Of a DNA stretch of 64,000 nucleotides, positions 1 to 8,575 are shown one piece after another; positions within the stretch are counted from its first letter, which is position 1, and the number at the start of each line of letters is the position of its first letter. Origin of the DNA: Paenibacillus sp. SYP-B4298 (GTDB lineage: Bacteria; Bacillota; Bacilli; Paenibacillales; Paenibacillaceae); assembly GCF_027627475.1 (NCBI RefSeq), contig NZ_CP115484.1, positions 1,906,001 through 1,970,000 on the forward strand. Direction: 5' to 3'. The notes beneath the pieces were generated by a model. That model was given only the letters and a program-made list of their open reading frames with translations. It was not told where the DNA came from and did no database searches. A program made the translations under genes and the position numbers.

Positions 1-471
1 TACCTGATTGGAACGGTGGTACTGTCCTACGGCTCTGCGCTCGGCCTGGGCTGGATCATTCTCCATTATGGAATGGGGGTGGAGGCGATCCAAGGGGCTA
101 TTCCGCTGTACGCCTTTGCATTCCTGGTCGCTCTCGGAGAGGACTACAATATTTTCATGATCTCGAGCATCTGGAACAAACGGAAGTCGATGCCGCTCCA
201 CCAGGCCATTCGTGAAGGAGTGGCCGAGACAGGCGGGGTCATTACATCGGCCGGTCTCATACTGGCGGCGACCTTCGCCGTGCTGGCGACGCTCCCCATC
301 CAGGTTCTGGTGCAATTCGGTCTGATTACCGCGATCGGCGTGCTTATGGATACCTTCATCGTCCGTCCGTTTCTGGTGCCGGCGATAACCGCTCTGCTAG
401 GCAAGGCGGCCTTCTGGCCGGGCAAGGCAGAGCTAATCGAAGAAACAACCGCTGGCGGCTCGAACAGTTAA
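1..471 (+). CDS. MMPL/RND-superfamily transporter, C-terminal part only
   Basis: The frame is open from the first base of the window, so the gene starts upstream. About 156 residues are visible, ending at TAA 469-471. The fragment carries hydrophobic helices and the conserved GEDYNIFMISSIW segment (base 139 onward), the family motif that leads into the last helices of MMPL (YdfJ-type) proteins. A short polar tail follows the last helix. Members of this family are proton-driven exporters of lipids or drugs in the cytoplasmic membrane and are usually 700-1000 residues long, so most of the protein lies outside the window. The substrate cannot be told from this end. The gene is followed after 87 bases by an intrinsic terminator and looks like the last gene of its transcript. 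Confidence 0.85.
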   Translation, partial: YLIGTVVLSYGSALGLGWIILHYGMGVEAIQGAIPLYAFAFLVALGEDYNIFMISSIWNKRKSMPLHQAIREGVAETGGVITSAGLILAATFAVLATLPIQVLVQFGLITAIGVLMDTFIVRPFLVPAITALLGKAAFWPGKAELIEETTAGGSNS

Positions 472-558
472 GCCTTGAGGGCACGGACAGAGGGGGTCAA
501 GAGGGGCTAGGCGTAACGCAAGGCTGTGGTCTTGGGATGCGCCATAGCAAGATATAGG

Positions 559-587
559 GCAGGCTCCGATATCGGGGCCTGCTTTTT
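559..587 (+). terminator. Intrinsic terminator after the MMPL gene
   Basis: GCAGGC (559-564) pairs with GCCTGC (577-582) and CCGAT pairs with ATCGG inside it, giving an almost closed stem followed by TTTTT (583-587). Confidence 0.8.
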
Positions 588-810
588 GATATTCAAGCAA
601 AAAATGTTCACGTATACGAGTTGTCTGATTCTATGCGAGATGCGGGCGATGCAGCTCAGCACGTTGAGTACGGCGGGAGCCGTCTACGCTTGTATGATCG
701 CATGGAACCTCAGCATCATCTGCCAGCAAGGGCAAAGCCGTTTACGCTTGGCATATCCAATCGTATATAATAGAATATTAGAACAGATTGCTCTAACAAG
801 GAGAACAACG
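588..810 (+). promoter_or_regulatory. Gene-free region ahead of the DUF445 gene; weak promoter and a 15-bp direct repeat
   Basis: An open frame extends upstream of the DUF445 start from a GTG at 526, but it runs through a terminator and resembles no protein. A perfect TATAAT lies at 766-771, with only a poor upstream box (TTTACG at 741-746, 19-base gap). The 15-base word AGCCGTYTACGCTTG occurs at 678-692 and again at 736-750 with one mismatch; the second copy overlaps the putative -35 region. Confidence 0.4.
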
Positions 811-2049
811 ATGAAATCTAAATATTTGGCAGGCATGTCGCTCGTATTTATGGCAGGTGGCTTTGGAGTGACGCTGCTGCTGCCTGAAACCTCATTTATG
901 TTTGTATTGAAGGGTGGCTTTGAGGCGGGACTGGTCGGAGCAATCGCGGACTGGTTTGCTGTCACAGCACTATTCCGTCATCCCTTTGGCATACCGATAC
1001 CGCACACGTCGCTCTTGCTTAAAAACAAGGAGAAGATTGTCCATTCGCTCATCTCAGCGATGGAGAATGAACTGCTGAATAAGCAGAGTATCGAGGAGAA
1101 GCTGCGGGGTCTCAAGCTGTTGCGCTCTGCCGGAGCCTATCTGACACGGCTGATGGGCAAGAGGAAGGTGCGTGTAGCGGTGGCGAATACCCTCATCCGG
1201 GCTGCTGAGCAGGTGCCCATAGAGAAGGCATTGCCGCAAGTCCAGTCTGTCGCAGCCTCCTACATCCGGCGTATGGATGCGCAAGAGGCTATAGAGGGCG
1301 CCATTGGGAAGCTGGTGCTTGGTCAGTATGATCAGCGCGCACTCGATTACATCTTAACTGAAGCGGCAAGCTGGGCGCGACAGCGAGAGACGAGGCAAAT
1401 GCTGGGCAGGCTGGCTGCCGAGAAGCTGTCCGAGGTGAAGATGGGTGGCTTGATGGGCTTCGCGGTTCAGGCTTTCGGCGGCATGATGAATGAGGATAAG
1501 ATGGGCGCCATGCTGCAGGATATGCTGTTGTCCGGCATTGAGGATGTGATGCGGGAGGACAGCGCGATCCGTGATAAAATTTTGCATGAGGTGCGAGTGC
1601 GCATGTTTGAGTGGGCAGCAGACGAGGAACGGCTTGGTAGACTGCAGCAGCAGTTGGCTAGCAAGGTGGAGGGTGACGCTGTAACCGCCTTTCTCGCCAC
1701 CAAGCTGGAGGAGCTGCGCGCACAGTTGATTCGCAAGCTGGAGGAAGATCGGGAGCGGGGCGGACGTCTTGTATTTCAACTGTATCGGTCTATCGTTCGC
1801 GCTCTTGGCGCCTCGCAGGAGTCGGTTGACCGCATGGATGCGAGCTTGCGTAACTTTCTGATTGAGACTGTGGAGCAGAATCACTATCGAATCGGCAAGC
1901 TGGTGAAGGAAAATGTCGATAAGATGGATGATAAGCAGCTTGTGGGCATGCTGGAGGAGAAGATCGGGGCGGATCTTCAATGGATTCGCGTCAACGGCGC
2001 TCTGTGCGGATTTATTGTGGGGATTGTGCTGTCCCTGCTCCAGATGTAG
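811..2049 (+). CDS. DUF445 family membrane protein (YheB-like)
   Basis: A 412-residue protein. The ATG at 811 is chosen because AAGGAG lies 9 bases upstream at the expected place and the family homology begins here; an in-frame extension to 526 looks non-coding. A first membrane helix (about residues 5-25) is followed by the family signature GGFEAGLVGAIADWFAVTALFR in two overlapping blocks. The middle is a long charged, probably helical domain, and a last hydrophobic helix (GALCGFIVGIVLSLLQM) ends the protein. This is the usual DUF445 layout: anchors at both ends with a large soluble middle. Bacillus YheB belongs to the same family. The biochemical role is unknown. The gene appears to be monocistronic, with a new -10 box (TATAAT 2090-2095) before the next gene. 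Confidence 0.85.
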   Translation: MKSKYLAGMSLVFMAGGFGVTLLLPETSFMFVLKGGFEAGLVGAIADWFAVTALFRHPFGIPIPHTSLLLKNKEKIVHSLISAMENELLNKQSIEEKLRGLKLLRSAGAYLTRLMGKRKVRVAVANTLIRAAEQVPIEKALPQVQSVAASYIRRMDAQEAIEGAIGKLVLGQYDQRALDYILTEAASWARQRETRQMLGRLAAEKLSEVKMGGLMGFAVQAFGGMMNEDKMGAMLQDMLLSGIEDVMREDSAIRDKILHEVRVRMFEWAADEERLGRLQQQLASKVEGDAVTAFLATKLEELRAQLIRKLEEDRERGGRLVFQLYRSIVRALGASQESVDRMDASLRNFLIETVEQNHYRIGKLVKENVDKMDDKQLVGMLEEKIGADLQWIRVNGALCGFIVGIVLSLLQM

Positions 2050-2140
2050 GATGCCGGGCAACTTTCAAAAATGATTCAGACACACAATGTATAATGGGCA
2101 TGACGCAAGTCCTACTCGTTAAACTGAAAGGGCGGACAGC

Positions 2141-4564
2141 ATGGATCACATGGAGCATGTATATGGCACCTATAATGTGTTGCTTATCTTCATTTCTTAT
2201 ATCATCGCAGTGGCTGCTGCGTATTCAGCATTGGACCTGGCAGGAAGGGTGAATCGTTCCATTGGACGAGTCAGACAACTATGGCTGCTATGCGGGGCAA
2301 TGTCTATGGGCCTGGGTATCTGGTCCATGCACTTTGTCGGCATGCTGGCATTCAAGCTGCCTGTACAGGTCAGCTATGATGTGACGCTGGTCGTCCTCTC
2401 GGTCTTGTTTGCTGCTGCTGGCTCATACATTGCCCTCTATGTCGTCTGCCGTGCGGTCATGGGGGCGAAGGAACTGGTAACAGGCGGGCTGTTGATGGCG
2501 ACCTCAATCTGCGCCATGCATTACACCGGCATGGCGGCGATGAAGATCGAGATTGACTATGATCCGATTTGGGTCGGATTGTCGATTGTTGTCGCCTTGA
2601 CAGCTTCGCTGGCGGCGCTGTATCTCATCTTCAAGCTTGGTCGCGAGGAGGGCTCAAGTGCGGTCTCGTACAAGCTTGGGAGCGGCATGCTGATGGGAGC
2701 AGCGATTGCCGGTATGCACTACATAGGAATGGAGGCTGCTTCCTTCCATATCGATCATCTGGATACGCAGTCGAATTGGGATATTGAACCGGGAATGCTC
2801 GCTTATCTCATCGCCTTCAGCACCTTGGCAATGCTGGGTGTTACCATGTTTGGCGCCTACGTCAGCCGTCGTCTGGTACAGAAGGATTCAGCCATTCAGG
2901 AGAGCGAGGTATGGTATCGTTCATTGTACAACAATAACAGCGACGGCATTATTGCGGTCAATCTGGAAGGACGCATCATCGATTTTAACCCCGCAGTGAA
3001 AGACATTCTGGGCTTGAAGCTGGAGAACCACAAGAATAGCTCCATATTAAGCTTGAACTTTCCTGAGGAATTCCAGACAGCTTGGGATACGCGAGCCTAT
3101 GCCCGTTACTCAATGGCCTATACGCGGGAGGACGGATTTACCTTTGAACTGGTCGTTATGCACGTGCCTGTCGTCATCAATGACACACAAACCGGACTTT
3201 ACATCTTGCTTAAGGATGTGACAGAGGAGAAACGAGCACAATTGCAGATTGAGCATCTCGCCTACCATGATGAGCTGACAGGACTGCCGAACCGCCGCCG
3301 CTTCAATCAACTGCTAAGAGAGCTTATAGAGGACAGCAAGCGTAGCGGCGGAGGGTTCGCGATGATGGTCTTGGATCTCGACCGCTTCAAGATGATTAAT
3401 GACTCGTTAGGTCATACGAACGGTGACATATTCCTGCAGGAGATGAGCGGACGAATCAACAAGAGCATTGCGCAAGAAGCGGTCACGCTATCTCGTCTGG
3501 GTGGCGATGAGTTCACACTGCTCTGCCACGGAATGACGGACGAGCAAGAGATTAGCAAGCTGGCTGAACGGGTGATTAAGGCGATCTCGGTGCCCTATAG
3601 GCTGAAGGATAACGATTTCTATGTCACAGCCAGCATCGGCATTGCAGTCTATCCTGTGCATGGAGATGATGGAGAGAAGCTGCTTCGCAATGCTGACGCT
3701 GCGATGTATGAGGTGAAGCGTGTTGGGAAGAATGGCTTTCAATTTTTCTCCACTGCGCTGAATGAGGAGCTGCAGGAAAAGCTGGAGCTGGAAGGGGATC
3801 TGAGGAAGGCGCTGGAGCGGGGAGAATTGCAGCTCTTTTATCAACCTCAGATGCGGGCAACCGACAATCAAATGATCGGGGTGGAGGCGCTGATTCGATG
3901 GCACCATCCGGTCAAGGGCGTCATCTCACCGGGATTGTTTATCCCCATAGCCGAGGATACGGGCATTATCTATGACATTGGAACGTGGGTGCTGCGGACG
4001 GCATGTCAGCAGATGAAGGCCTGGCATGATGCAGGAGGACCATTGATTCCGGTGTCGGTGAACCTATCCTCCCAGCAATTCCATCAATCCAATCTGGTTG
4101 AATTGATCTGTGGCATCCTGGACGAGACGGGATTGGAGCCGCACTATCTGGAGCTGGAAATTACAGAGAGCATGATGATGGATGCAGCTCTATCAACCGG
4201 GGTGCTCAATGAGCTGAACCGGCTGGGCATCCGCATTAGTCTCGATGATTTTGGCACAGGCTATAGCTCACTGAGTTATCTTAAGCTGTTTCCTATTCAT
4301 AAGCTGAAGATTGACCGATCTTTTATTACAGATATTACACATAATGATAATGACAAAGCACTCGTAGCAACCATCATTGCCATGGCACAAAATTTGAACA
4401 TGAATGTGATTGCCGAAGGAATCGAAACGAAGGATCAGCTAGACTTTTTAACAGCGAATGATTGTCAGGAGATCCAAGGCTATTATTTCAGCCGACCATT
4501 GTCGGCTTCCGATGTCGAGAAAGCCTTCTTTGAGCCCCAACGCCATATAGAGTCCTTGATGTAA
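2141..4564 (+). CDS. MHYT-PAS-GGDEF-EAL cyclic-di-GMP signalling protein
   Basis: An 807-residue integral membrane protein. The N-terminal sensor has three MHYT-type motifs, MHFVGM (63), MHYTGM (126) and MHYIGM (192), spread over seven predicted helices; in this family these are proposed to bind copper or another metal and sense a diatomic gas. A PAS domain follows (about 255-370), then GGDEF (454-458) and EAL (582-584). The cyclase motif GGDEF is intact but the upstream RxxD inhibitory site is absent (TLSR precedes LGGDEF). The EAL domain keeps ELEITES, DDFGTG (702-707) and the AEGIET motif, so phosphodiesterase activity is expected. Whether it makes or degrades c-di-GMP overall cannot be read from sequence. 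GGGCGG lies about 7 bases before the ATG. The gene stands alone, bounded by a -10 box at 2090 and a terminator at 4572. Confidence 0.92.
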   Translation: MDHMEHVYGTYNVLLIFISYIIAVAAAYSALDLAGRVNRSIGRVRQLWLLCGAMSMGLGIWSMHFVGMLAFKLPVQVSYDVTLVVLSVLFAAAGSYIALYVVCRAVMGAKELVTGGLLMATSICAMHYTGMAAMKIEIDYDPIWVGLSIVVALTASLAALYLIFKLGREEGSSAVSYKLGSGMLMGAAIAGMHYIGMEAASFHIDHLDTQSNWDIEPGMLAYLIAFSTLAMLGVTMFGAYVSRRLVQKDSAIQESEVWYRSLYNNNSDGIIAVNLEGRIIDFNPAVKDILGLKLENHKNSSILSLNFPEEFQTAWDTRAYARYSMAYTREDGFTFELVVMHVPVVINDTQTGLYILLKDVTEEKRAQLQIEHLAYHDELTGLPNRRRFNQLLRELIEDSKRSGGGFAMMVLDLDRFKMINDSLGHTNGDIFLQEMSGRINKSIAQEAVTLSRLGGDEFTLLCHGMTDEQEISKLAERVIKAISVPYRLKDNDFYVTASIGIAVYPVHGDDGEKLLRNADAAMYEVKRVGKNGFQFFSTALNEELQEKLELEGDLRKALERGELQLFYQPQMRATDNQMIGVEALIRWHHPVKGVISPGLFIPIAEDTGIIYDIGTWVLRTACQQMKAWHDAGGPLIPVSVNLSSQQFHQSNLVELICGILDETGLEPHYLELEITESMMMDAALSTGVLNELNRLGIRISLDDFGTGYSSLSYLKLFPIHKLKIDRSFITDITHNDNDKALVATIIAMAQNLNMNVIAEGIETKDQLDFLTANDCQEIQGYYFSRPLSASDVEKAFFEPQRHIESLM

Positions 4565-4571
4565 GCGTAGG

Positions 4572-4608
4572 ATTGCCTTTTTCCGATGGAGAAAAAGGCA
4601 ATTTTTAT
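4572..4608 (+). terminator. Intrinsic terminator after the GGDEF-EAL gene
   Basis: A perfect 12-bp stem, ATTGCCTTTTTC (4572-4583) with GAAAAAGGCAAT (4591-4602), is followed by a T-rich stretch. The T-tract on both sides of the stem could also stop transcription on the other strand. Confidence 0.88.
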
Positions 4609-4888
4609 TTTTTTATGTAATGGATAGGGTTCAGAATCAATGCGACCCGGATTTATTTTAAATTGCAGCTTGCGTCCTAGGCTGTGCTGTTCTACACTCA
4701 AGTCATAGAGTACTCAAGGTACATCTTACCAACTGGCAACCGTAACTGGCATCGCCCGCGCAATTGTCGAATGGTTCTTATTGGACTCGATTTTTGCGCT
4801 TGCCCGGGAAATCGGGCTGTTTGGTGAACAGTACACTTACGGTAGCAGCACCTTGCAAGATAAGACACGAAATAGTAGCATTTTGCAT
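4609..4888. other. Gene-free stretch upstream of the GAF kinase
   Basis: No open frame with a ribosome binding site or family resemblance was found here. No convincing promoter for the downstream kinase was seen; the last third of the 428-base gap is taken up by the half palindromic repeat at 4889-4951. Confidence 0.5.
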
Positions 4889-4951
4889 TAGGGTGTGTCA
4901 TCAACCCCGCTTAAGGGCATCGTTCGTCGCCTTTTTGACCCGTGCTCTGCG
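4889..4951. repeat. Half copy of the palindromic element found at 26962-27126
   Basis: From TAGGGTGTGTCATCAA onward this stretch matches one arm of the 165-bp element (reverse complement of its right half) through the blocks AAGGGCATCGTTC and CCCGTGCT. Similarity stops near 4951, and no second arm is found within the next 150 bases, so this is a truncated or solo arm. It sits immediately upstream of the kinase gene starting at 4993 and may have brought or displaced regulatory sequence. Confidence 0.75.
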
Positions 4952-4992
4952 GAGATGCAAGTGCTCAACCTACATAGAGAGCAGGTGCAGGG

Positions 4993-6225
4993 TTGAAAAC
5001 TGAAATGATCGATGATATAGAGATGATGCTGCCGCAGGGCATTCTGGAAGCAGCCTCACAGGTGCTGCGGACAGCCGGTTCGATTATTCAAGCCAATACA
5101 ATTTGTATCACAAGCAATGACCGCATTCACTCTACCGTCATCCGCTCTGTCAACCGTAAGCAAGTGATCGTAACGGAGGGGCTTCGTCTGCCTTATGAGG
5201 AGTCATACTGCCATTTGGTCGTGGGCAACGATCAAGAGCCGCTCATTATTGATGATAATACAAGTCATCCGCTCACACGCTCGATGAAGGCAACGGGCCT
5301 GATTGGAAGCTGCTCCTTCCTGGGTGTACCCATCATCACCCGGAGCGGTGAAATTTTTGGCACGCTCTGTGCATTTGATCCGGAGCACTTCAGCTTTCAG
5401 CCAGAGCATGCCCAGATGATGTCGTCACTGGCTGCTTTTTTTGCCTATGGTCTGGAAGTGGACCGCACCATGAGCTTGCTGAATCAGGCGCTAGAGGAAA
5501 AATCGGGCTTAATGGCGATTATGAGTCATGAAATACGCACTTCACTGAACGGTATGATGAGTATGACGGATCTGCTAAGGGATACCGAATTGCATGAGGA
5601 ACAACTGCGATATGTTGCCATCATTCAGAGCAGCGGACATTCCCTGCTGGGCATCCTCGGCAAGGTGCTGGACTATTCCAGGCTTCAGTCAGGGAAGATG
5701 GACGTGGAGCAGATGCCGTTTAATGTGCACGCCTGCGTGGAGCAGGCTGTAGCTCTATTTGCCGTTGATGCCCAGGACAAGGGGATTGCCCTCTCTTACA
5801 GGCTGGATGAAGGGGTTCCTGAGCTGCTTGCAGGGGACGAGCTCAAGCTGCGGCAAGTGCTGCTCAATCTAATCAGCAATGCCGTCAAATTCACATGCGC
5901 CGGGAGCATCGCCGTCGAGGCGGGGCTATGCGCCGCAGACATCCCTGACGAGAGGGGAGCGCGGTGGATGCAGCTATGGTTCAAGGTGTCGGATACCGGC
6001 ATGGGTATATCGGAGGAGATGCTTGGACGGCTGTTCGAGCCTTATGCTCGTCTTCACTCCGCGTCCTCGTTGCACCCAGGCGGGGGGACGGGGCTCGGCT
6101 TGTCCATTTGCAAGCAGTTGGTTGGTTTAATGGGTGGTGCGATTCAGTTGAAGGAAACCTCTCCTCAAGGGACGGTCTTCCAATTTACAATCGGTGTGCA
6201 AAGGCTGGAACTTCACGATGAATAG
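4993..6225 (+). CDS. GAF-domain sensor histidine kinase
   Basis: About 410 residues with no membrane helix, so probably cytoplasmic. A GAF domain spans about residues 18-160, then a short linker leads to a HisKA domain with phospho-acceptor His179 in MSHEIRTSLNG (the usual Pro is Ser). The ATPase domain keeps the N box NLISNAVKF (292-300), DTGMGI and GGGTGLGLSICKQLV. There is no receiver domain and no response regulator gene beside it, so its partner is encoded elsewhere. The start is uncertain: TTG 4993 has GCAGG/AGGTG sequence just upstream, while ATG 5005 has poorer spacing. The stop overlaps the start of the next gene by 8 bases, implying co-translation. Confidence 0.85.
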   Translation: MKTEMIDDIEMMLPQGILEAASQVLRTAGSIIQANTICITSNDRIHSTVIRSVNRKQVIVTEGLRLPYEESYCHLVVGNDQEPLIIDDNTSHPLTRSMKATGLIGSCSFLGVPIITRSGEIFGTLCAFDPEHFSFQPEHAQMMSSLAAFFAYGLEVDRTMSLLNQALEEKSGLMAIMSHEIRTSLNGMMSMTDLLRDTELHEEQLRYVAIIQSSGHSLLGILGKVLDYSRLQSGKMDVEQMPFNVHACVEQAVALFAVDAQDKGIALSYRLDEGVPELLAGDELKLRQVLLNLISNAVKFTCAGSIAVEAGLCAADIPDERGARWMQLWFKVSDTGMGISEEMLGRLFEPYARLHSASSLHPGGGTGLGLSICKQLVGLMGGAIQLKETSPQGTVFQFTIGVQRLELHDE

Positions 6226-6868
6226 AAGATTTGCGCTGCTGTTGCTGTACCTTTGCCTCATCATAGGCTTGATGGTGTGGAGAAATGAGCTGATGGAATG
6301 GATGGGCAGAGAGGGGAGTTTGGGGAGGTGGCTTGCCGTGTGGGGAGCTGCTGTGCTTGTTGTATTTGTTCCCTTTTTCCCCTTCGGCGCCGTGGCGTCG
6401 CTATTGGCAATGCAATGGGGGGCGCCTGTGGGTATAGCGATCAGTCTGACCGCCTCGGTGACAGGCTCCGTCCTGATGTTTCTGTACTTTCGTTATACGC
6501 TCGGCCCATCATCGCGTCAATTTCTGATGCGCTATCGTTACATTGGCTGGTTTACAGAGCGGTTTGAACAGCGACAGTTCGTCAGCTTGCTGTTAGTCCG
6601 ACTTATTCCGGTTATCCCGTCGCAAGCCGTGAATTTGTTCTGCTCGGCAGCCGCGATTCGGCTGGGACCTTATGCGGCGGCAAGCTTAATCGGCAAGGCG
6701 CCAATGCTGATCGTCTTCTCTATCGCCGGAGAGCAGCTTACGGAGCAGCCTAAGGCAGCGCTGCTCATCCTGGTGCTGTACGCTGTGACGCTTGCGGTGC
6801 TAGTATGGATCGTTATGGGACATCAGCGGAGCTACACAGAACAGCAGATAGAAGAGCCGCATTCATAA
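6218..6868 (+). CDS. VTT-domain (TVP38/TMEM64/DedA-like) membrane protein
   Basis: A 216-residue protein with about six hydrophobic segments. The central region (PFFPFGAVASLLAMQWG, then LLLVRLIPVIPSQAVNLFCSA) fits the VTT domain, whose members in bacteria belong to the DedA superfamily and are linked to lipid or flippase functions in the cytoplasmic membrane; Bacillus YdjZ and YtxB are of this type. ATG 6218 is preferred over GTG 6194 because of the 8-base overlap with the upstream kinase stop and a GGCTGGA stretch in ribosome-binding position. Why a kinase and a VTT protein are coupled is not clear from sequence. Confidence 0.8.
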   Translation: MNRRFALLLLYLCLIIGLMVWRNELMEWMGREGSLGRWLAVWGAAVLVVFVPFFPFGAVASLLAMQWGAPVGIAISLTASVTGSVLMFLYFRYTLGPSSRQFLMRYRYIGWFTERFEQRQFVSLLLVRLIPVIPSQAVNLFCSAAAIRLGPYAAASLIGKAPMLIVFSIAGEQLTEQPKAALLILVLYAVTLAVLVWIVMGHQRSYTEQQIEEPHS

Positions 6869-6875
6869 TGCAGCA

Positions 6876-6911
6876 GAACAGCCGCCTTCCTACACAGGAG
6901 AGCGGCTGTTC
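6876..6911. terminator. Hairpin between convergent genes, probable bidirectional terminator
   Basis: GAACAGCCGC (6876-6885) pairs with GCGGCTGTTC (6902-6911), with an inner TCCT/AGGA pairing. It lies between convergent genes. No clear T-run on either side, so the call is moderate. Confidence 0.55.
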
Positions 6912-6929
6912 ACATGGGGCGTCATCGCT

Positions 6930-7769
6930 TTAGGGGCGAAGCGCAGCTAGATCAATTCTCGGCACAAGCCCTTGCTCAGAGGCGCGATCAAGCAGAGAAA
7001 TGACTGCGCCGTAGCCGGATTCGCCCAGATTGGCCGTATAGTCGTTCACATAGAGCTCAATATGTTGGCGGGCAACCTCAGGCGATAGCTCCTGTGCGTG
7101 AGACATGACATAGGAGCGGGATTCCTCTGGATGTGCCCAGGCATATTGAACGGATGCGCGTGTCCAGGCTGTAAGCTTGTCCAGCGGCAAGGAACGCCGG
7201 GCAATGATGGCCCCTAGCGGGATCGGAAGGCCCGTATCCTCCTCCCACCATTGTCCCAGGTCAGCGAGCATGTGAAGACCGTATCCATGATACGTGAAAC
7301 GGGCTTCGTGAATGACGAGCCCCGCATCCACCCGGCCATCGCGAATAGCAGGCATAATCTCATGGAAAGGCATGATGACAATCGTCATCTCCTTGCGAAC
7401 CTGCTGCGCAGCCCATAGTCTGAAGAGCAGATAAGCCGTTGAGCGTTCGCTAGGCACTGCGATCGTCTTGCCGGCCAGCGATGCGGCGTCCGCACGGGAT
7501 GCTGTGCCTCCCTGGGTGAGAACCAGCGGGCCGCAGCCGCGGCCAAGCGCGCCGCCGCACGGGAGTAGCGCATACTCGTTCAACACCCAGGGCAAGGCGG
7601 CATAAGAAATCTTTAGCATATCTGGACCGCTGCTTTGAGTCGCCCAAGTGTTGGTCATGTCAATATCTGCATAGGTGACATCCAAAGCGGGGGCGTCCGG
7701 GATTAGACCATGAACCCAGGCATGAAAGATGAAGGTGTCGTTGGGACAGGGTGAAAAAGCAATCTTCAT
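6930..7769 (-). CDS. mqnD: 1,4-dihydroxy-6-naphthoate synthase MqnD (futalosine pathway)
   Basis: A 279-residue protein beginning MKIAFSPCPNDTFIFHAW, the hallmark N-terminus of MqnD, which cleaves cyclic de-hypoxanthine futalosine to 1,4-dihydroxy-6-naphthoate in the alternative menaquinone route. The fold is that of periplasmic-binding-protein-like enzymes. ATG 7769 is preceded by AAGGAGG and overlaps the stop of mqnB (ATGA), so the two are translationally coupled. Later genes or mqnA, mqnC and mqnE are not in the window. Menaquinone made this way would feed the quinol oxidase encoded at 41.8-45.8 kb. Confidence 0.9.
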   Translation of the reverse strand: MKIAFSPCPNDTFIFHAWVHGLIPDAPALDVTYADIDMTNTWATQSSGPDMLKISYAALPWVLNEYALLPCGGALGRGCGPLVLTQGGTASRADAASLAGKTIAVPSERSTAYLLFRLWAAQQVRKEMTIVIMPFHEIMPAIRDGRVDAGLVIHEARFTYHGYGLHMLADLGQWWEEDTGLPIPLGAIIARRSLPLDKLTAWTRASVQYAWAHPEESRSYVMSHAQELSPEVARQHIELYVNDYTANLGESGYGAVISLLDRASEQGLVPRIDLAALRP

Positions 7770-8413
7770 TGCACAACCTCCTTGATTACCGAGCACGCTT
7801 GCTGAAGTGAATCGAGAGCCTCTCTTATCCTCCAGGCAGCCCGATCCCGCGGGCCGACGGGATTGGAGATGGCTCGCAGCTCCATCACAGGCAGTCCCTG
7901 CATATGGGCAGCCATAGCTACGCCGTAGCCCTCCATCGCCTCAGCTACGGCCCCCGGTACACGCTGCTGCAGCTTCAGTGCGCGCTCTGCTGTTCCTGTG
8001 ACGGTGTTCACCGTCAGAATGCTGCCCAAGGCACAGGGGAGAGCCGCAGCGGACAGAGCTTCGGCTACGGCTTGGCTGCGTGCGGCGTCCACAGCCAGCG
8101 CGGCCGAGCCAAAGCCCAGCTCATCCAGGCTCAGGAAGCCATCCGCGGTCTCGGCTCCCAGATCGGCGGCGATGATCCGCTCAGCTACCGCCAGCGAACC
8201 GACGGGGGCGCGGCCGTGAAAGCCGCCGGCGATGCCGGCAGCCAGCACCAGCTTGTAGCTGTGTGGACGCGCCAGCAGGGCGGACGTTGCCGCCGCTGCA
8301 GCCGGAGCACCTACACCTCCGGCGACTATATGAAAGCGTTCGTCGCCAGTTAGGCCCAATTGCACTGCGCGCTGCTCGGCCTCTACAGCCGTTACGACCA
8401 GAATCGAACTCAT
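7766..8413 (-). CDS. mqnB: Futalosine hydrolase MqnB
   Basis: A 215-residue member of the purine nucleoside phosphorylase / MTA-SAH nucleosidase superfamily. It begins MSSILVVTAVEAEQ, has the GIAGG substrate-binding loop (LAAGIAGGFHG) and the EAMEGYGVA segment typical of the nucleoside-binding Glu-Met-Glu site. Its fusion-like overlap with mqnD identifies it as futalosine hydrolase, which removes hypoxanthine from futalosine, rather than an MTA/SAH nucleosidase. ATG 8413 has GGAGG seven bases upstream; an upstream in-frame start at 8473 lacks one. The pair forms a two-gene minus-strand operon. Confidence 0.88.
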   Translation of the reverse strand: MSSILVVTAVEAEQRAVQLGLTGDERFHIVAGGVGAPAAAAATSALLARPHSYKLVLAAGIAGGFHGRAPVGSLAVAERIIAADLGAETADGFLSLDELGFGSAALAVDAARSQAVAEALSAAALPCALGSILTVNTVTGTAERALKLQQRVPGAVAEAMEGYGVAMAAHMQGLPVMELRAISNPVGPRDRAAWRIREALDSLQQACSVIKEVVQ

Positions 8414-8505
8414 GTATAAGCCTCCTCGCTCCATAACGATGTACGTTTCATTATAGTACTGATCGCAGAGCAAGAAAACAACCTGTTCGTGTCAAATTGG
8501 TGAGC

Positions 8506-8566
8506 AAAAGCCCCATCTAAACGTCCAGACTCACCGCATAGGGGAGATCCGGGTGCAAGATGGGGC
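8506..8566 (-). terminator. Intrinsic terminator of the marR-MFS operon
   Basis: Read on the minus strand, GCCCCATCT and AGATGGGGC (8558-8566 and 8510-8518) pair across a 39-base loop containing further GC pairing, and TTTTG follows. Confidence 0.65.
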
Positions 8567-8575
8567 AGAGGGGAA

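Noticed and set aside
1354-2061. Long minus-strand frame opposite the DUF445 gene
   Set aside because: It is a His/Leu/Gln-rich mirror of a well-supported gene, with no start signal.
7904-8353. Plus-strand 149-codon frame opposite mqnB
   Set aside because: Shadow of a GC-rich gene in the opposite frame; no ribosome binding site and no family pattern.
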